This document shows positions 54,141 through 61,502 of a stretch of 64,000 bases of DNA, one piece after another; the stretch's first letter is position 1, and every line of letters starts with the position of its first letter. The DNA lies in contig OY781040.1 in the NCBI GenBank assembly GCA_963676095.1, forward strand, positions 5,952,001 to 6,016,000, read 5' to 3'. The notes beneath the pieces are model-generated. The model did not search any database. It saw only the letters and a program-made list of their open reading frames with translations, and was not told the origin of the DNA. This DNA is from G963676095 sp963676095. Lineage in GTDB: Bacteria > Bacteroidota > Bacteroidia > Bacteroidales > Prolixibacteraceae. Made by a program: the position numbers and the translations under genes.

Positions 54141-54775
54141 ATGATGTTAAGATGTAAAATCATATTTACGATGGGATTTCTGTGCTTTTTCCAGCTGCTC
54201 GGGGCACAGGATGTTAACCAGCTTATACTGAATAAGGATTATACAAAAGCACTGGAGCAGGTCGATCTTGAATTATCAAGCGGACCAACGCCTGCTCTTT
54301 ATTTCCTGAAAGGAATCATTTGCGAAAAAATGATGAATTTTGAAGAGGCTGTCTCCGCATTGGGGACAGCTTCTGAAAAGGATCCGGAGTGTATTGTTTA
54401 TCTTGAGGAGCTGGCCGAAGCCTACTCTGCAATCGGTTACTATTCAGATGCGGTTGCCGCGCTTGAACGGGCCCTTCGTATTGATCCTGGGAATATGGCT
54501 ATCATGGAGATGACTGCCCGTAATTACCTGAACCTGAAAGATTATAAAAACGCCTATTCCTGTTATTACCAAGTCTGGGAAAAAGATTCTTCGAATATAT
54601 ACTATAAACGTTATTTTGCTTATACTGCCTATCAGACAGAGAAACTGAAGCTTTCAGCAAGGCTGTATGGGCAGCTGGCTGCTGCGCATTCACATGACCA
54701 GACCGTTTATCTGAACCTGGCAGTGATTAAAAACAGGCTGAAAGATCCGGAAGGGGCAATTCAGGCTTGTCAGGA
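54141..54775 (+). pseudogene. TPR protein, 5' part, interrupted by an IS21-family element
   Basis: A signal peptide (MMLRCKIIFTMGFLCFFQLL, cut after GAQ) and several TPR units are present (KDYTKALEQVDLEL, LYFLKGIICEKMMNFEEAVSAL, AYSAIGYYSDAVAALERAL, LNLKDYKNAYSCYYQ). The frame is cut at 54775 by the element. The seven residues before the apparent stop at 54797 come from the element end. Joining 54775 to 58916 gives an uninterrupted 415-aa TPR protein with no stop or frame change. The gene follows the BlaR1-like protein by 15 bp. Confidence 0.9.
54770..54775. repeat. Left target-site duplication TCAGGA
   Basis: TCAGGA occurs directly before the left inverted repeat and again directly after the right one (58910-58915). 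The 6-bp length is within the range known for IS21-family insertions. Confidence 0.8.
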
Positions 54776-54893
54776 TTTCGGCGTCGGTTTGGAATGATAC
54801 CAGTGATCGGAAGGAATTGATACCAATCATTTTAGCCGTATTTTCATAGTTTCATCCATGTAAATCCAAACCAAATCAGTTCGGGGATAGTAC

Positions 54894-55406
54894 ATGCATC
54901 CAAAAACCCAGGGATGTATGTCAACAGAGACCTTTACCTGCCATCATTGCCACAGGCGTTTTAAAAAGAATCCACGGTTAAAAGGGGAACAACGGTATTG
55001 TGGTTCCAGAGAGTGTCAGCAGGCCCGTAAAAATAAATGGGAACGGGAAAAGCTCAAGACTGATTTCCGTTACAAAGCCAGGCGCCTGGCTAACAGGGAA
55101 CAGTGGTATTCGCGCTATCCGGGGGACAAGTACCAGAGCGTCTACCGCCAGACCCATCCGGAGTACCTGGAGGGGAACCGGGAGAAACAACGCACCCGGG
55201 GAAAAACCCTTACCGGGAATGCGTCGGGGTCAAAGATTGTAAAACCGGACGCGTTAGCTTCCGGAAGTCTTGCAGCACAAGGGTTATACGTTCTTTTCCC
55301 TTATAAAAACGCAGAGGCGGAAAAGATTGTAAAGCCGGACGCGTTTATCGTTGAACTGCGCGCCTGCAGCGGTTTTCAGAATATACTCCCATGTATAAGT
55401 TCCTGA
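54894..55406 (+). CDS. Zinc-ribbon accessory protein of the IS21 element
   Basis: The 170-aa frame has a Cys4-type zinc motif (CHHCHRRFKKNPRLKGEQRYC, here shown with the last two Cys in YCGSREC) and a basic region (ARKNKWEREKLKTDFRYKARR). Two copies of IVKPDA follow near the C-terminus. A third copy, LIVKPDSIDRDASGF with a stop at 55450, lies in another frame directly downstream. The natural C-terminus may therefore have been shifted by a frameshift. Similar proteins accompany ParB-like genes in some IS21 relatives, as far as I recall. A start at MSTETF (54918) is also possible. Confidence 0.7.
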   Translation: MHPKTQGCMSTETFTCHHCHRRFKKNPRLKGEQRYCGSRECQQARKNKWEREKLKTDFRYKARRLANREQWYSRYPGDKYQSVYRQTHPEYLEGNREKQRTRGKTLTGNASGSKIVKPDALASGSLAAQGLYVLFPYKNAEAEKIVKPDAFIVELRACSGFQNILPCISS

Positions 55407-55420
55407 TTGTAAAACCGGAC
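55234..55420. repeat. Three direct repeats GATTGTAAAACCGGAC plus one inverted copy
   Basis: Copies start at 55234, 55324 and 55404, about 90 and 80 bp apart (the second has G for A at one base). An inverted GCGTCCGGTTTT follows at 55436. The first two also encode IVKPDA in the zinc-ribbon protein. They lie just upstream of the ParB-like gene and could serve as its binding sites, or simply be coding repeats. Confidence 0.7.
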
Positions 55421-55448
55421 TCCATTGACCGTGATGCGTCCGGTTTTT
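55411..55448 (+). terminator. Hairpin between the zinc-ribbon and ParB-like genes
   Basis: A perfect 10-bp stem (AAAACCGGAC / GTCCGGTTTT, 17-nt loop) is followed by a T. It is 32 bp upstream of the ParB-like start codon and uses the third direct repeat as its left arm. It may terminate or attenuate the accessory transcript. Confidence 0.65.
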
Positions 55449-55479
55449 AACTTAGCAGGACAATTAACAGCAAAAAGAG

Positions 55480-56358
55480 ATGGACCAGCAACCGATCAAA
55501 CTGGCAAATCTGGACGAGAGTTTCTCCCGTTTCCGGCTAACCACCCCGGGACAGGTCCAGGCGATGCAGCGTTCACTGGAATCAGTGGGTCAGCTTCACC
55601 CGGTGATCGTCCGCCGGACTGGTGCCAGGTTCCAGTTACTTGATGGCTTCAAGCGTTTTTTTGCCTCCCGGTTATTGGAATGGGAGAGTTTGCAGGCCCG
55701 GGTGGCAGAGGTGGATGATGTGACGGCCAAGGTGATGATTCTGACCTATAACGGGCAAGGCGCCAGCCTGGCCGATTTTGAGCAGGCGCAGGTGGTTTAC
55801 AGTTTAAAAAAGGAACATTTGCTTGGTCAGGAAGAGATTGCCCGGCTGGTAGGGAAAAGCATCTCGTGGGTAAGCCGGCGTTTGTCTTTTATCGAGCGGT
55901 TGGACGAGACTGTAAAGGTTCACCTCAAACTGGGAAAGATTACCCCCACTCACGCGCGGGAGTTGGCTCATTTGCCGCGCGGCAAACAGGAGGCGTTTTT
56001 AAAGTTGATTGTCGGTCATAACCTGACCAGCCGGCAGACGGGGTTGCTGGTAAAAAAATACCTGCAGGCAAAAACAGTGGAAGAACAAAGCTGGCTTTTG
56101 GGCCATCCCCTGGAAACGATCGAGAAAGCCACCCTGGAAGGGGAGATTCATGACAGCCGTTTAAGTTTGCAGGGGAACAGGTTACTAAAAACCTCGCGTA
56201 TGCTTGGGCATTACCAGCATGTTTTCATTGGACAAGGCACCAACCCGCCTCTGAAAGAACTGGCCGCCTTGGAGCGTGAGATCCTCTCACCGGGGTTCGT
56301 CGACATCGTTCGGAAGACAAAAACCATCCAATCAATCTTAAAATCCTACGAAAAATGA
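55480..56358 (+). CDS. ParB-like protein of the IS21 element
   Basis: The 292-aa protein has an N-terminal ParB/Srx nuclease-like domain (GQVQAMQRSLESVGQLHPVIVRR, then FQLLDGFKRFFASRLL) and a central helix-turn-helix (LLGQEEIARLVGKSISWVSRRLSFIERLD, seen in two blocks). The C-terminus carries no ParA-interaction motif. There is no ParA in the element. The gene overlaps istA by 4 bp (ATGA), so both are expressed together. It may bind the repeats upstream or guide transposition. The role is unproven. Confidence 0.85.
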   Translation: MDQQPIKLANLDESFSRFRLTTPGQVQAMQRSLESVGQLHPVIVRRTGARFQLLDGFKRFFASRLLEWESLQARVAEVDDVTAKVMILTYNGQGASLADFEQAQVVYSLKKEHLLGQEEIARLVGKSISWVSRRLSFIERLDETVKVHLKLGKITPTHARELAHLPRGKQEAFLKLIVGHNLTSRQTGLLVKKYLQAKTVEEQSWLLGHPLETIEKATLEGEIHDSRLSLQGNRLLKTSRMLGHYQHVFIGQGTNPPLKELAALEREILSPGFVDIVRKTKTIQSILKSYEK

Positions 56359-57791
56359 AAGATGAATCACTTGAAAATAACGTGGTCAGCCTTTACAGCC
56401 GGGGCTGGGCCGTGCGCCGGTTGTCACGGGAGCTGGGCATTACCCGCGGACGGATAAAGCGCATTTTGGCACGGAATGCGCACCAGCGGGAAAGCGGGGT
56501 TCAAAACATGAAGCCCCCGGAGAGTAAACCCTCCAAACTGGATGCGTATAAGCCCTACATCAGGGAACTGCTGGAAAAATTTGGGAATCCCCCCATTACC
56601 AACCAGCGGATACTGGAACTTTTAACAGAAAAAGGTTACCAGGGAGGAAGAACGATCCTGCGTAATTACCTGGCTCTTGCACGGGGGAAAAAGACCGCGG
56701 AGCCCATTGTTTGCGTGGAGACTGCTCCCGGCGGGAGGGCTTGTCATGACTGGAGCGATTACGTGATTGATTTTACCGGGGGAGAAAGCGGAAAGATCAC
56801 TTTTTTCAGCTTTATTTTAAATTACTCCCGGCGCCAGTGGATCGAGGTGGTGGAGGACAAAAGCCAGGGTACGCTTTTGAGGGCATTAATCAATGCCTTT
56901 GTTTACCTGGACGGGGTTCCTCGGGAGATCAAAAGCGATAACCAGAAAGCCTGCGTGGACCGCTGGGAGTTAGGTGGTCCGGTCTTTAACAAAACGTATT
57001 TGGGGTTCGCGACCCATTACCGGTTCATTCCCCTAGCGATTCACCCTGGCAAACCCCGGGAAAATTTAAAGGTGGAGCGCCCGTTCTGGTACCTGGAGAA
57101 GAGCTTTCTGAACGGACGGGAGTTCCGGGATAAAGAAGATGTGAAAGCACAACTTCAAAGCTGGCTCACCCAGTATAATGATGAGCGTATCCACCGTACC
57201 ACGGGGCGCAAACCCATCGACCTTTACCGGGAGGAACTCCCCTTTTTACAGCCTTTGCCTGCCGCCCAGTATGATACCTCCACCATCGAATACCGGGTGG
57301 TCAATAACGAATCGGCTATCCGGTGGGAGGGGTATTATTACATGGTTCCCAAAGGGTACCTGTACGAAACGTGCCCGGTACGGGTTAACGAAAAAGAGAT
57401 CACCATCTACAGCCCCGCCTGTCACCCGCTGGTCAGTTATCCCCTGGCGGAAAAAGGGAGGAAGAACCGGTATATCGGACGTAGCGGCCCGGTGTGCAAA
57501 TACCGTCTTGGCGCGGCAGAGGTAGCCGCCCGCCTGGATGCTTTCGGAGAGGTGATGCAGGCTTACACCAGGGAGATAAAAAAGCATAAACCCGTCACGT
57601 TCCTGCATCACTGGCAGCACATCCTTTCTTTAAAAGTCAATTACCGGGCAGATGACCTGCTCCGGGCCGTGGGCCGCGCGTTAAAATACCGGGTTTTTGA
57701 GTCCCAGGCCGTGGAAAACTTTTTAAAGGTCAACGCCCAAAAACAGACAGAAATTGATTTTACCTTCAAAACCACTTCCCATGAAGAGTAA
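56355..57791 (+). CDS. istA: IS21-family transposase IstA
   Basis: The 478-aa protein has an N-terminal HTH (VSLYSRGWAVRRLSRELGI), a second DNA-binding region (ITNQRILELLTEKGYQGG) and a DDE integrase core: YVIDFTGGESG, EIKSDNQKACV and PGKPRENLKVERPFWYLE. These supply the D, D and E. The length fits IstA. It overlaps the ParB-like gene upstream and istB downstream. Confidence 0.92.
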   Translation: MKDESLENNVVSLYSRGWAVRRLSRELGITRGRIKRILARNAHQRESGVQNMKPPESKPSKLDAYKPYIRELLEKFGNPPITNQRILELLTEKGYQGGRTILRNYLALARGKKTAEPIVCVETAPGGRACHDWSDYVIDFTGGESGKITFFSFILNYSRRQWIEVVEDKSQGTLLRALINAFVYLDGVPREIKSDNQKACVDRWELGGPVFNKTYLGFATHYRFIPLAIHPGKPRENLKVERPFWYLEKSFLNGREFRDKEDVKAQLQSWLTQYNDERIHRTTGRKPIDLYREELPFLQPLPAAQYDTSTIEYRVVNNESAIRWEGYYYMVPKGYLYETCPVRVNEKEITIYSPACHPLVSYPLAEKGRKNRYIGRSGPVCKYRLGAAEVAARLDAFGEVMQAYTREIKKHKPVTFLHHWQHILSLKVNYRADDLLRAVGRALKYRVFESQAVENFLKVNAQKQTEIDFTFKTTSHEE

Positions 57792-58596
57792 CGCCAAAGT
57801 ACAGGCCGCAGCGGATACCGCCTTTTTGGAAAACTGCCGGTATTTGGGATTAAAATACCTGGAGAAGGAGTATGATCACCTGATCAGCCAGGCCACGGAA
57901 TCGGACATGGGCTACGCGGGGTTTATCCGCCGCGTGATCCAAAATGAAGCCGGGGCTAAACGGGAGCGCAGTATCCAATACCGGATACAGGAAAGCAAAC
58001 TGCCTAAGCCTTACAAGCTGCTGGATGATTTTGACTTTTCGTTCCAGCCCCGTTTAAAAAAAAGCCTGGTCATGGACCTGGCTACCCTGGAGTTCTTCCA
58101 CCGCAAAGAGTCCATCCTTTTTATCGGCGGGACAGGAACAGGCAAGTCGCACATGGCGATGGCCTTAGCCCTGCTGGCGTGCAGAAAATGTTATAAGGTA
58201 CTGTACACCACCTGTTCGGATATGTTAAACGATTTAAACCAGGGGGTCTATGAAAAGACCCTGCAGGCCAGGTTAAGAAAATACGTGAACCCGGATTTGC
58301 TGGTCATTGACGAAATGGGGCATGATCGCCTCGAGTTAGAGGTCACCAAAGAAGCCCACCTGCTCTTTAAAGTAATCAATGAACGTTACAACAGGGATAA
58401 ATCCCTGATATTTACCACCAACGTGGAGGAATCCGACTGGGCCGATTACCTGGGAGACCCGATCTCCACTGCGGCCATCCTGGATCGTATTTTTCATCAC
58501 TCCATACGCGTGGAGGTACGGGGACCAAGTTACCGTAAGTATGAAGGAGAACTGCTCCAGCAAAAATATGAACAAGCACCAAAAGATACCATCTGA
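57781..58596 (+). CDS. istB: IS21-family helper ATPase IstB
   Basis: The frame opens at 57754, but ATG 57781 (MKSNAKVQAAADTAF) fits the family and gives 271 aa. It has Walker A GGTGTGKSHMA, Walker B LLVIDEMGHD and FTTNVEESDW, DnaC/DnaA-like features of IstB. It overlaps istA by 11 bp. The AAA+ activity helps IstA choose and join the target. Confidence 0.93.
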   Translation: MKSNAKVQAAADTAFLENCRYLGLKYLEKEYDHLISQATESDMGYAGFIRRVIQNEAGAKRERSIQYRIQESKLPKPYKLLDDFDFSFQPRLKKSLVMDLATLEFFHRKESILFIGGTGTGKSHMAMALALLACRKCYKVLYTTCSDMLNDLNQGVYEKTLQARLRKYVNPDLLVIDEMGHDRLELEVTKEAHLLFKVINERYNRDKSLIFTTNVEESDWADYLGDPISTAAILDRIFHHSIRVEVRGPSYRKYEGELLQQKYEQAPKDTI

Positions 58597-58651
58597 CCGA
58601 CTTTGGCAAGAGGCGACCCGGGGTGAAACGTTAAACCGATGGTCAGCCGCA

Positions 58652-58683
58652 GGCGCCGGCAGTCACATGTCCGGCGTCTTTTT
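58652..58683 (+). terminator. Terminator after istB
   Basis: A stem of CGCCGG / CCGGCG with an 11-nt loop is followed by TCTTTTTTG, about 55 bp beyond the istB stop. Confidence 0.75.
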
Positions 58684-58684
58684 T

Positions 58685-58715
58685 GTTTTTAAACGGGCAT
58701 CGAACCCGTTTAAAA
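58685..58715. repeat. Perfect 12-bp inverted repeat near the right end of the IS
   Basis: TTTTTAAACGGG and CCCGTTTAAAAA are separated by seven bases. It lies between the istB terminator and the right inverted repeat. The rest of 58716-58880 holds no gene. Confidence 0.75.
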
Positions 58716-58909
58716 ACAGGCAAGAGGCTTCCCTCTGGCTCACATGGCCCGATGATAACCATCTCTGTGAGAAATCCCAAAACGAAATCAAAAATCAGTA
58801 TCGCAAATACACAAAAAACAATCCCGCCAATGACCCATTAGACGGGGATCACAAAAGGGTGGTTCCGTTTTTTCCCGTCAGATGGTAACACATCAGGCCG
58901 ACGCGGAAA

Positions 58910-58915
58910 TCAGGA
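58910..58915. repeat. Right target-site duplication TCAGGA
   Basis: Second copy of TCAGGA, directly outside the right inverted end of the element. See the left copy at 54770-54775. Confidence 0.8.
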
Positions 58916-59528
58916 CGGGCTAACCTTGTTCCCTGGTAATCCGGCATTGCTGGAAAAGAAGGCAGAGATTTTATTTTACCGCAAGGAATACGGTCTGGCA
59001 GAACCAGCCTATGAAGCATATCTGGCATTGGGAGATTCTGCCTATGATGTACTTAAAAATTATGGCATCTGTCTTTATTACAATCAGAAAGAGGACAAAG
59101 CCCTCCTGATGCTTGGAAAATGTTATGCACAAAATGCCAACGATCCTATCCTGAATTTTTATATCGGGGGATGTTATCAGAAGCTGAAATTATTCCCGGA
59201 AAGCATTGCTTTTTTCAAGTTAACGATCGAAACTGCAACACCGCATTATCTGGCTGATGTTTATCACCTGCTGGGACAAGTATATGGCCAGGAGCGCTGG
59301 TTTAAGGAGTCGATCGAAGCTTACCAGGAAGCGCTGAAACTTGATTCGACGAAGGTTGAATTATTGTTCGAGATTGCTTCTACTTACGAGGAGTTTAACC
59401 ATAGCAGCACGATGGCAGTGAACTATTACAATGCCTATCTGAAACTGGCCGGCGAAAAGGCTGAAAGAGCAAATTATGCCCTGGGGCGCATCGAAAAGCT
59501 TAAGGAAGAACTGTTCTTTGAAAAATAG
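58916..59528 (+). pseudogene. TPR protein, 3' part, separated by the IS21 insertion
   Basis: The frame joins that of 54141-54775 exactly (GAC GGG CTA ACC TTG TTC CCT after the junction). It encodes further TPR units (LEKKAEILFYRKEYGLAEPAYEAYLAL, ILNFYIGGCYQKLKLFPESIAFF, VYHLLGQVYGQERWFKESIEAYQEAL), ending EKLKEELFFEK. The part alone could start at TTG 58926, but it lacks the signal peptide and a promoter. Confidence 0.9.
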
Positions 59529-59529
59529 A

Positions 59530-59800
59530 AACAGAAGGCGAAGACGCGGAAAATTGTTTCTGTGGTTACTCTAATTTCTGTTGTTCAGGTTTCAAGTCCT
59601 TGTTTTTCAATTTATTCACTCGCCAATTCACCAGTTCAGAATACTCTTTGCCTCAACAGCGAAGCGTCGAACATTCAAACATCTATTATTCTTGCCGTTT
59701 GGGGCTACGCCGTTTGAAAGTTTGATACTTCGTCGTTTGAATGTTGTTTCGAGGTCTAATTCTCTCATTCAATCATTCTTTCATTCACCACTTCACCAAT
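59530..59800 (-). repeat. Modular intergenic repeat block G
   Basis: On the minus strand, just after the small membrane protein gene, it reads GTGAAGTGGTGAATGAAAG, GAATGATTGAATGAGAG, ACATTCAAACGACGAAG, GGCGTAGCCCCAAACGG, GTTTGAATGTTCGACGC, TTCGCTGTTGAGG, GAATTGGCGAGTGAATAAATTG and AGTAACCACAGAAAC. The direction is that of the gene it follows, and the block ends near the TPR stop. Confidence 0.85.
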
Positions 59801-59805
59801 TTCCC

Positions 59806-60201
59806 TCATCCCGCCGTGAGTAGCTGGAATGCCTCTTGCCGCAGGATTGAAGGTAGCAGGATTTTCCGGCGCTCAATGCTTAACAGCCACTTCCTGATTT
59901 CTTCACTCTGCAACGTGTAGAGTACATCCCTGAATTCCTCGATCTGGCTGTCGCTGTACTGGTCTGCGGCAATTCCCCTGAACCGGTCCAGTTCCTCGTC
60001 CTCAAAATAGACAATCTCTTCCGGGTTCTTCAGCATTTCCTCAAATTCACATACCTCATGAGCCCCGCAGCAATCGAGGGGTATTTCTGCCGGGGGAGTT
60101 TCTTCTTCAGTATTTTTTTTCTTTCCAAATTTATTGCTTAGCAGTGTTCCTGCAGCTACCAGCACGAATACTGCTGCTAAAATCCCTAATAAAATTAACA
60201 T
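59806..60201 (-). CDS. Small membrane-anchored protein, 131 aa
   Basis: One N-terminal transmembrane helix (LILLGILAAVFVLVAAGTLL) is followed by a charged linker (KKKNTEEETPPAE), a CC/C cluster (LDCCGAHEVCEFEE) and a helical acidic-then-basic tail (IEEFRDVLYTLQSEEIRKWLL). I know no function. Such proteins are found in many Bacteroidota. It is single and faces a repeat block downstream. Confidence 0.75.
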   Translation of the reverse strand: MLILLGILAAVFVLVAAGTLLSNKFGKKKNTEEETPPAEIPLDCCGAHEVCEFEEMLKNPEEIVYFEDEELDRFRGIAADQYSDSQIEEFRDVLYTLQSEEIRKWLLSIERRKILLPSILRQEAFQLLTAG

Positions 60202-60563
60202 AACTCAATCCCTACCTTTCTTCCGACTACGATTTTGCTTTAAGACAGAGACTTTCATCCTTTTCCACTCCATGTCCCTGTCATAAATTCAATTCCGTAC
60301 ATCTGTTATAAACAAAAATTAAAAAAGAGAGTTGAATGAAAACTCCTTTTTGTTTAAGGTTTGCAAAGTTAGTGCTAATATCCGGATGTTGTCCTCTTTA
60401 TATTGAAAAGACAAGAGCCAAATTGTCGTTGCAATTTTGTGGATGGCTGTCATTTTGTCGAATGGATGCATATTTAGAGCTTTGGAACCTTTTTTGTCTG
60501 TTTGCCTGTGCAGTATAAATGTATTTATCATATTAATGATAATCATTTGAAAGGGGAAAATTT
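60202..60563. other. Gene-free region upstream of the cbpA-like gene
   Basis: AT-rich divergent promoter region of 362 bp. The only notable element is the Fur-box-like palindrome at 60535 (see its entry). A short minus-strand frame starting near 60546 is not credible as a gene. Confidence 0.5.
60535..60547. promoter_or_regulatory. Fur-box-like sequence
   Basis: AATGATAATCATT matches the central 13 bases of the classical Fur consensus (GATAATGATAATCATTATC), with little match outside. It ends 17 bp before the cbpA start. Its significance in Bacteroidota is uncertain. Confidence 0.35.
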
Positions 60564-61502
60564 ATGGATTACAAAGATTATTACAGCATACTCGGCGTTT
60601 CCAAAACGGCAGGTCAGGACGAGATTAAGAAAGCTTACCGGAAACTGGCCGTGAAATATCATCCGGATAAAAATCAGGGGAACAAGGACGCTGAGGAACA
60701 TTTCAAAGAGGTTGGAGAAGCCTATGAAGTGCTAAAAGACCCGGAAAAAAGAAAGAAGTACGATCAACTGGGAAGTAACTGGAAGCAGTATCAGGAAACC
60801 GGAGGTGCGGGCTACGGCTTTTCCGGATTTACAGGAGGAAATCAGGGGAGGCAGCATTTTTATTATGAGGGAGACCCGGGGGATCTTTTTGGTCATGAAG
60901 GGAATGACTTTTCAGATTTTTTCAATGCCTTCTTTGGAAATGCCGGGGGGAGGTCTTCCGGTTTTGAAAGGGACTTGTCCTATAAGGGACAAGATTTTCG
61001 TGCAGAGATGGATATCTCTTTGTCTGAGGCTTATCTCGGAACCTCAAGAATATTGAATGTGGAGGGGGAGAAATTGCGTATCTCGACTAAACCGGGGGCC
61101 TATGACGGTCAGGAGCTCCGTATCCGGGGAAAAGGAGGTTCTGGGGTAAACAGAGGGGAAAGAGGAGATATCTATATCAAAGTAAAGGTATTGCCTGATG
61201 TAAATTACAGACGTGAAGGAAACGATCTGGTCCTGAACAGGGATGTTGATCTGTACACTGCTGTTTTAGGTGGCAGGATCGCTGTGGAAACATTTGCAGG
61301 CAGGCTGAATGTTCCTGTTCCCAGGGGATCGCAACGCGGCAGAAAGCTGCGGCTTAAAGGAAAGGGGATGCCTGTTTACGGAAAAAGCGGGGCCTATGGC
61401 GACCTTTATGTCGTTTTAAATGTGAAAACCCCCGAAAACCTTTCCTCGGAAGAGATCAGGCTTTTCGAACGGTTGAAAGAGCTTAATACCCGTAAAATTT
61501 AG
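60564..61502 (+). CDS. cbpA: CbpA-type (class B) DnaJ co-chaperone
   Basis: The 312-aa protein has an N-terminal J domain with YYSILGVSKTAGQDEIKKAYRKL (two blocks) and the HPD motif (YHPDKNQ). A Gly/Phe-rich region follows (GYGFSGFTGGNQG, about 80-150), then two client-binding beta-domains (ISLSEAYLGTSRIL, LRIRGKGGSGVNRGERGD, DVDLYTAVLGGRIAVET). There is no zinc finger, so it is the CbpA class. It acts with DnaK. Its stop overlaps that of the convergent ABC transporter gene by 4 bp. Confidence 0.93.
   Translation: MDYKDYYSILGVSKTAGQDEIKKAYRKLAVKYHPDKNQGNKDAEEHFKEVGEAYEVLKDPEKRKKYDQLGSNWKQYQETGGAGYGFSGFTGGNQGRQHFYYEGDPGDLFGHEGNDFSDFFNAFFGNAGGRSSGFERDLSYKGQDFRAEMDISLSEAYLGTSRILNVEGEKLRISTKPGAYDGQELRIRGKGGSGVNRGERGDIYIKVKVLPDVNYRREGNDLVLNRDVDLYTAVLGGRIAVETFAGRLNVPVPRGSQRGRKLRLKGKGMPVYGKSGAYGDLYVVLNVKTPENLSSEEIRLFERLKELNTRKI

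Larger units (their letters stand above)
54776..58909 (+). mobile_element. IS21-family insertion element with accessory ParB-like and zinc-ribbon genes
   Basis: The 4,134-bp element has imperfect inverted ends: the left end starts TTTCGGCGTCGG and the right end, reversed, starts TTTCCGCGTCGG. Similarity goes on for about 15 more bases (TGATACCAGTGA versus TGTTACCATCTGA). It carries istA and istB plus two upstream genes not in classical two-gene IS21. Base composition is richer in G and C than the flanks. It disrupts a TPR gene with a TCAGGA duplication on each side. Confidence 0.9.

Noticed and set aside
58685..58715. Inverted repeat near the right end of the IS as an outer end of the element
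   Set aside because: It is about 195 bp inside the terminal repeat that pairs with the left end and is adjacent to no target duplication.
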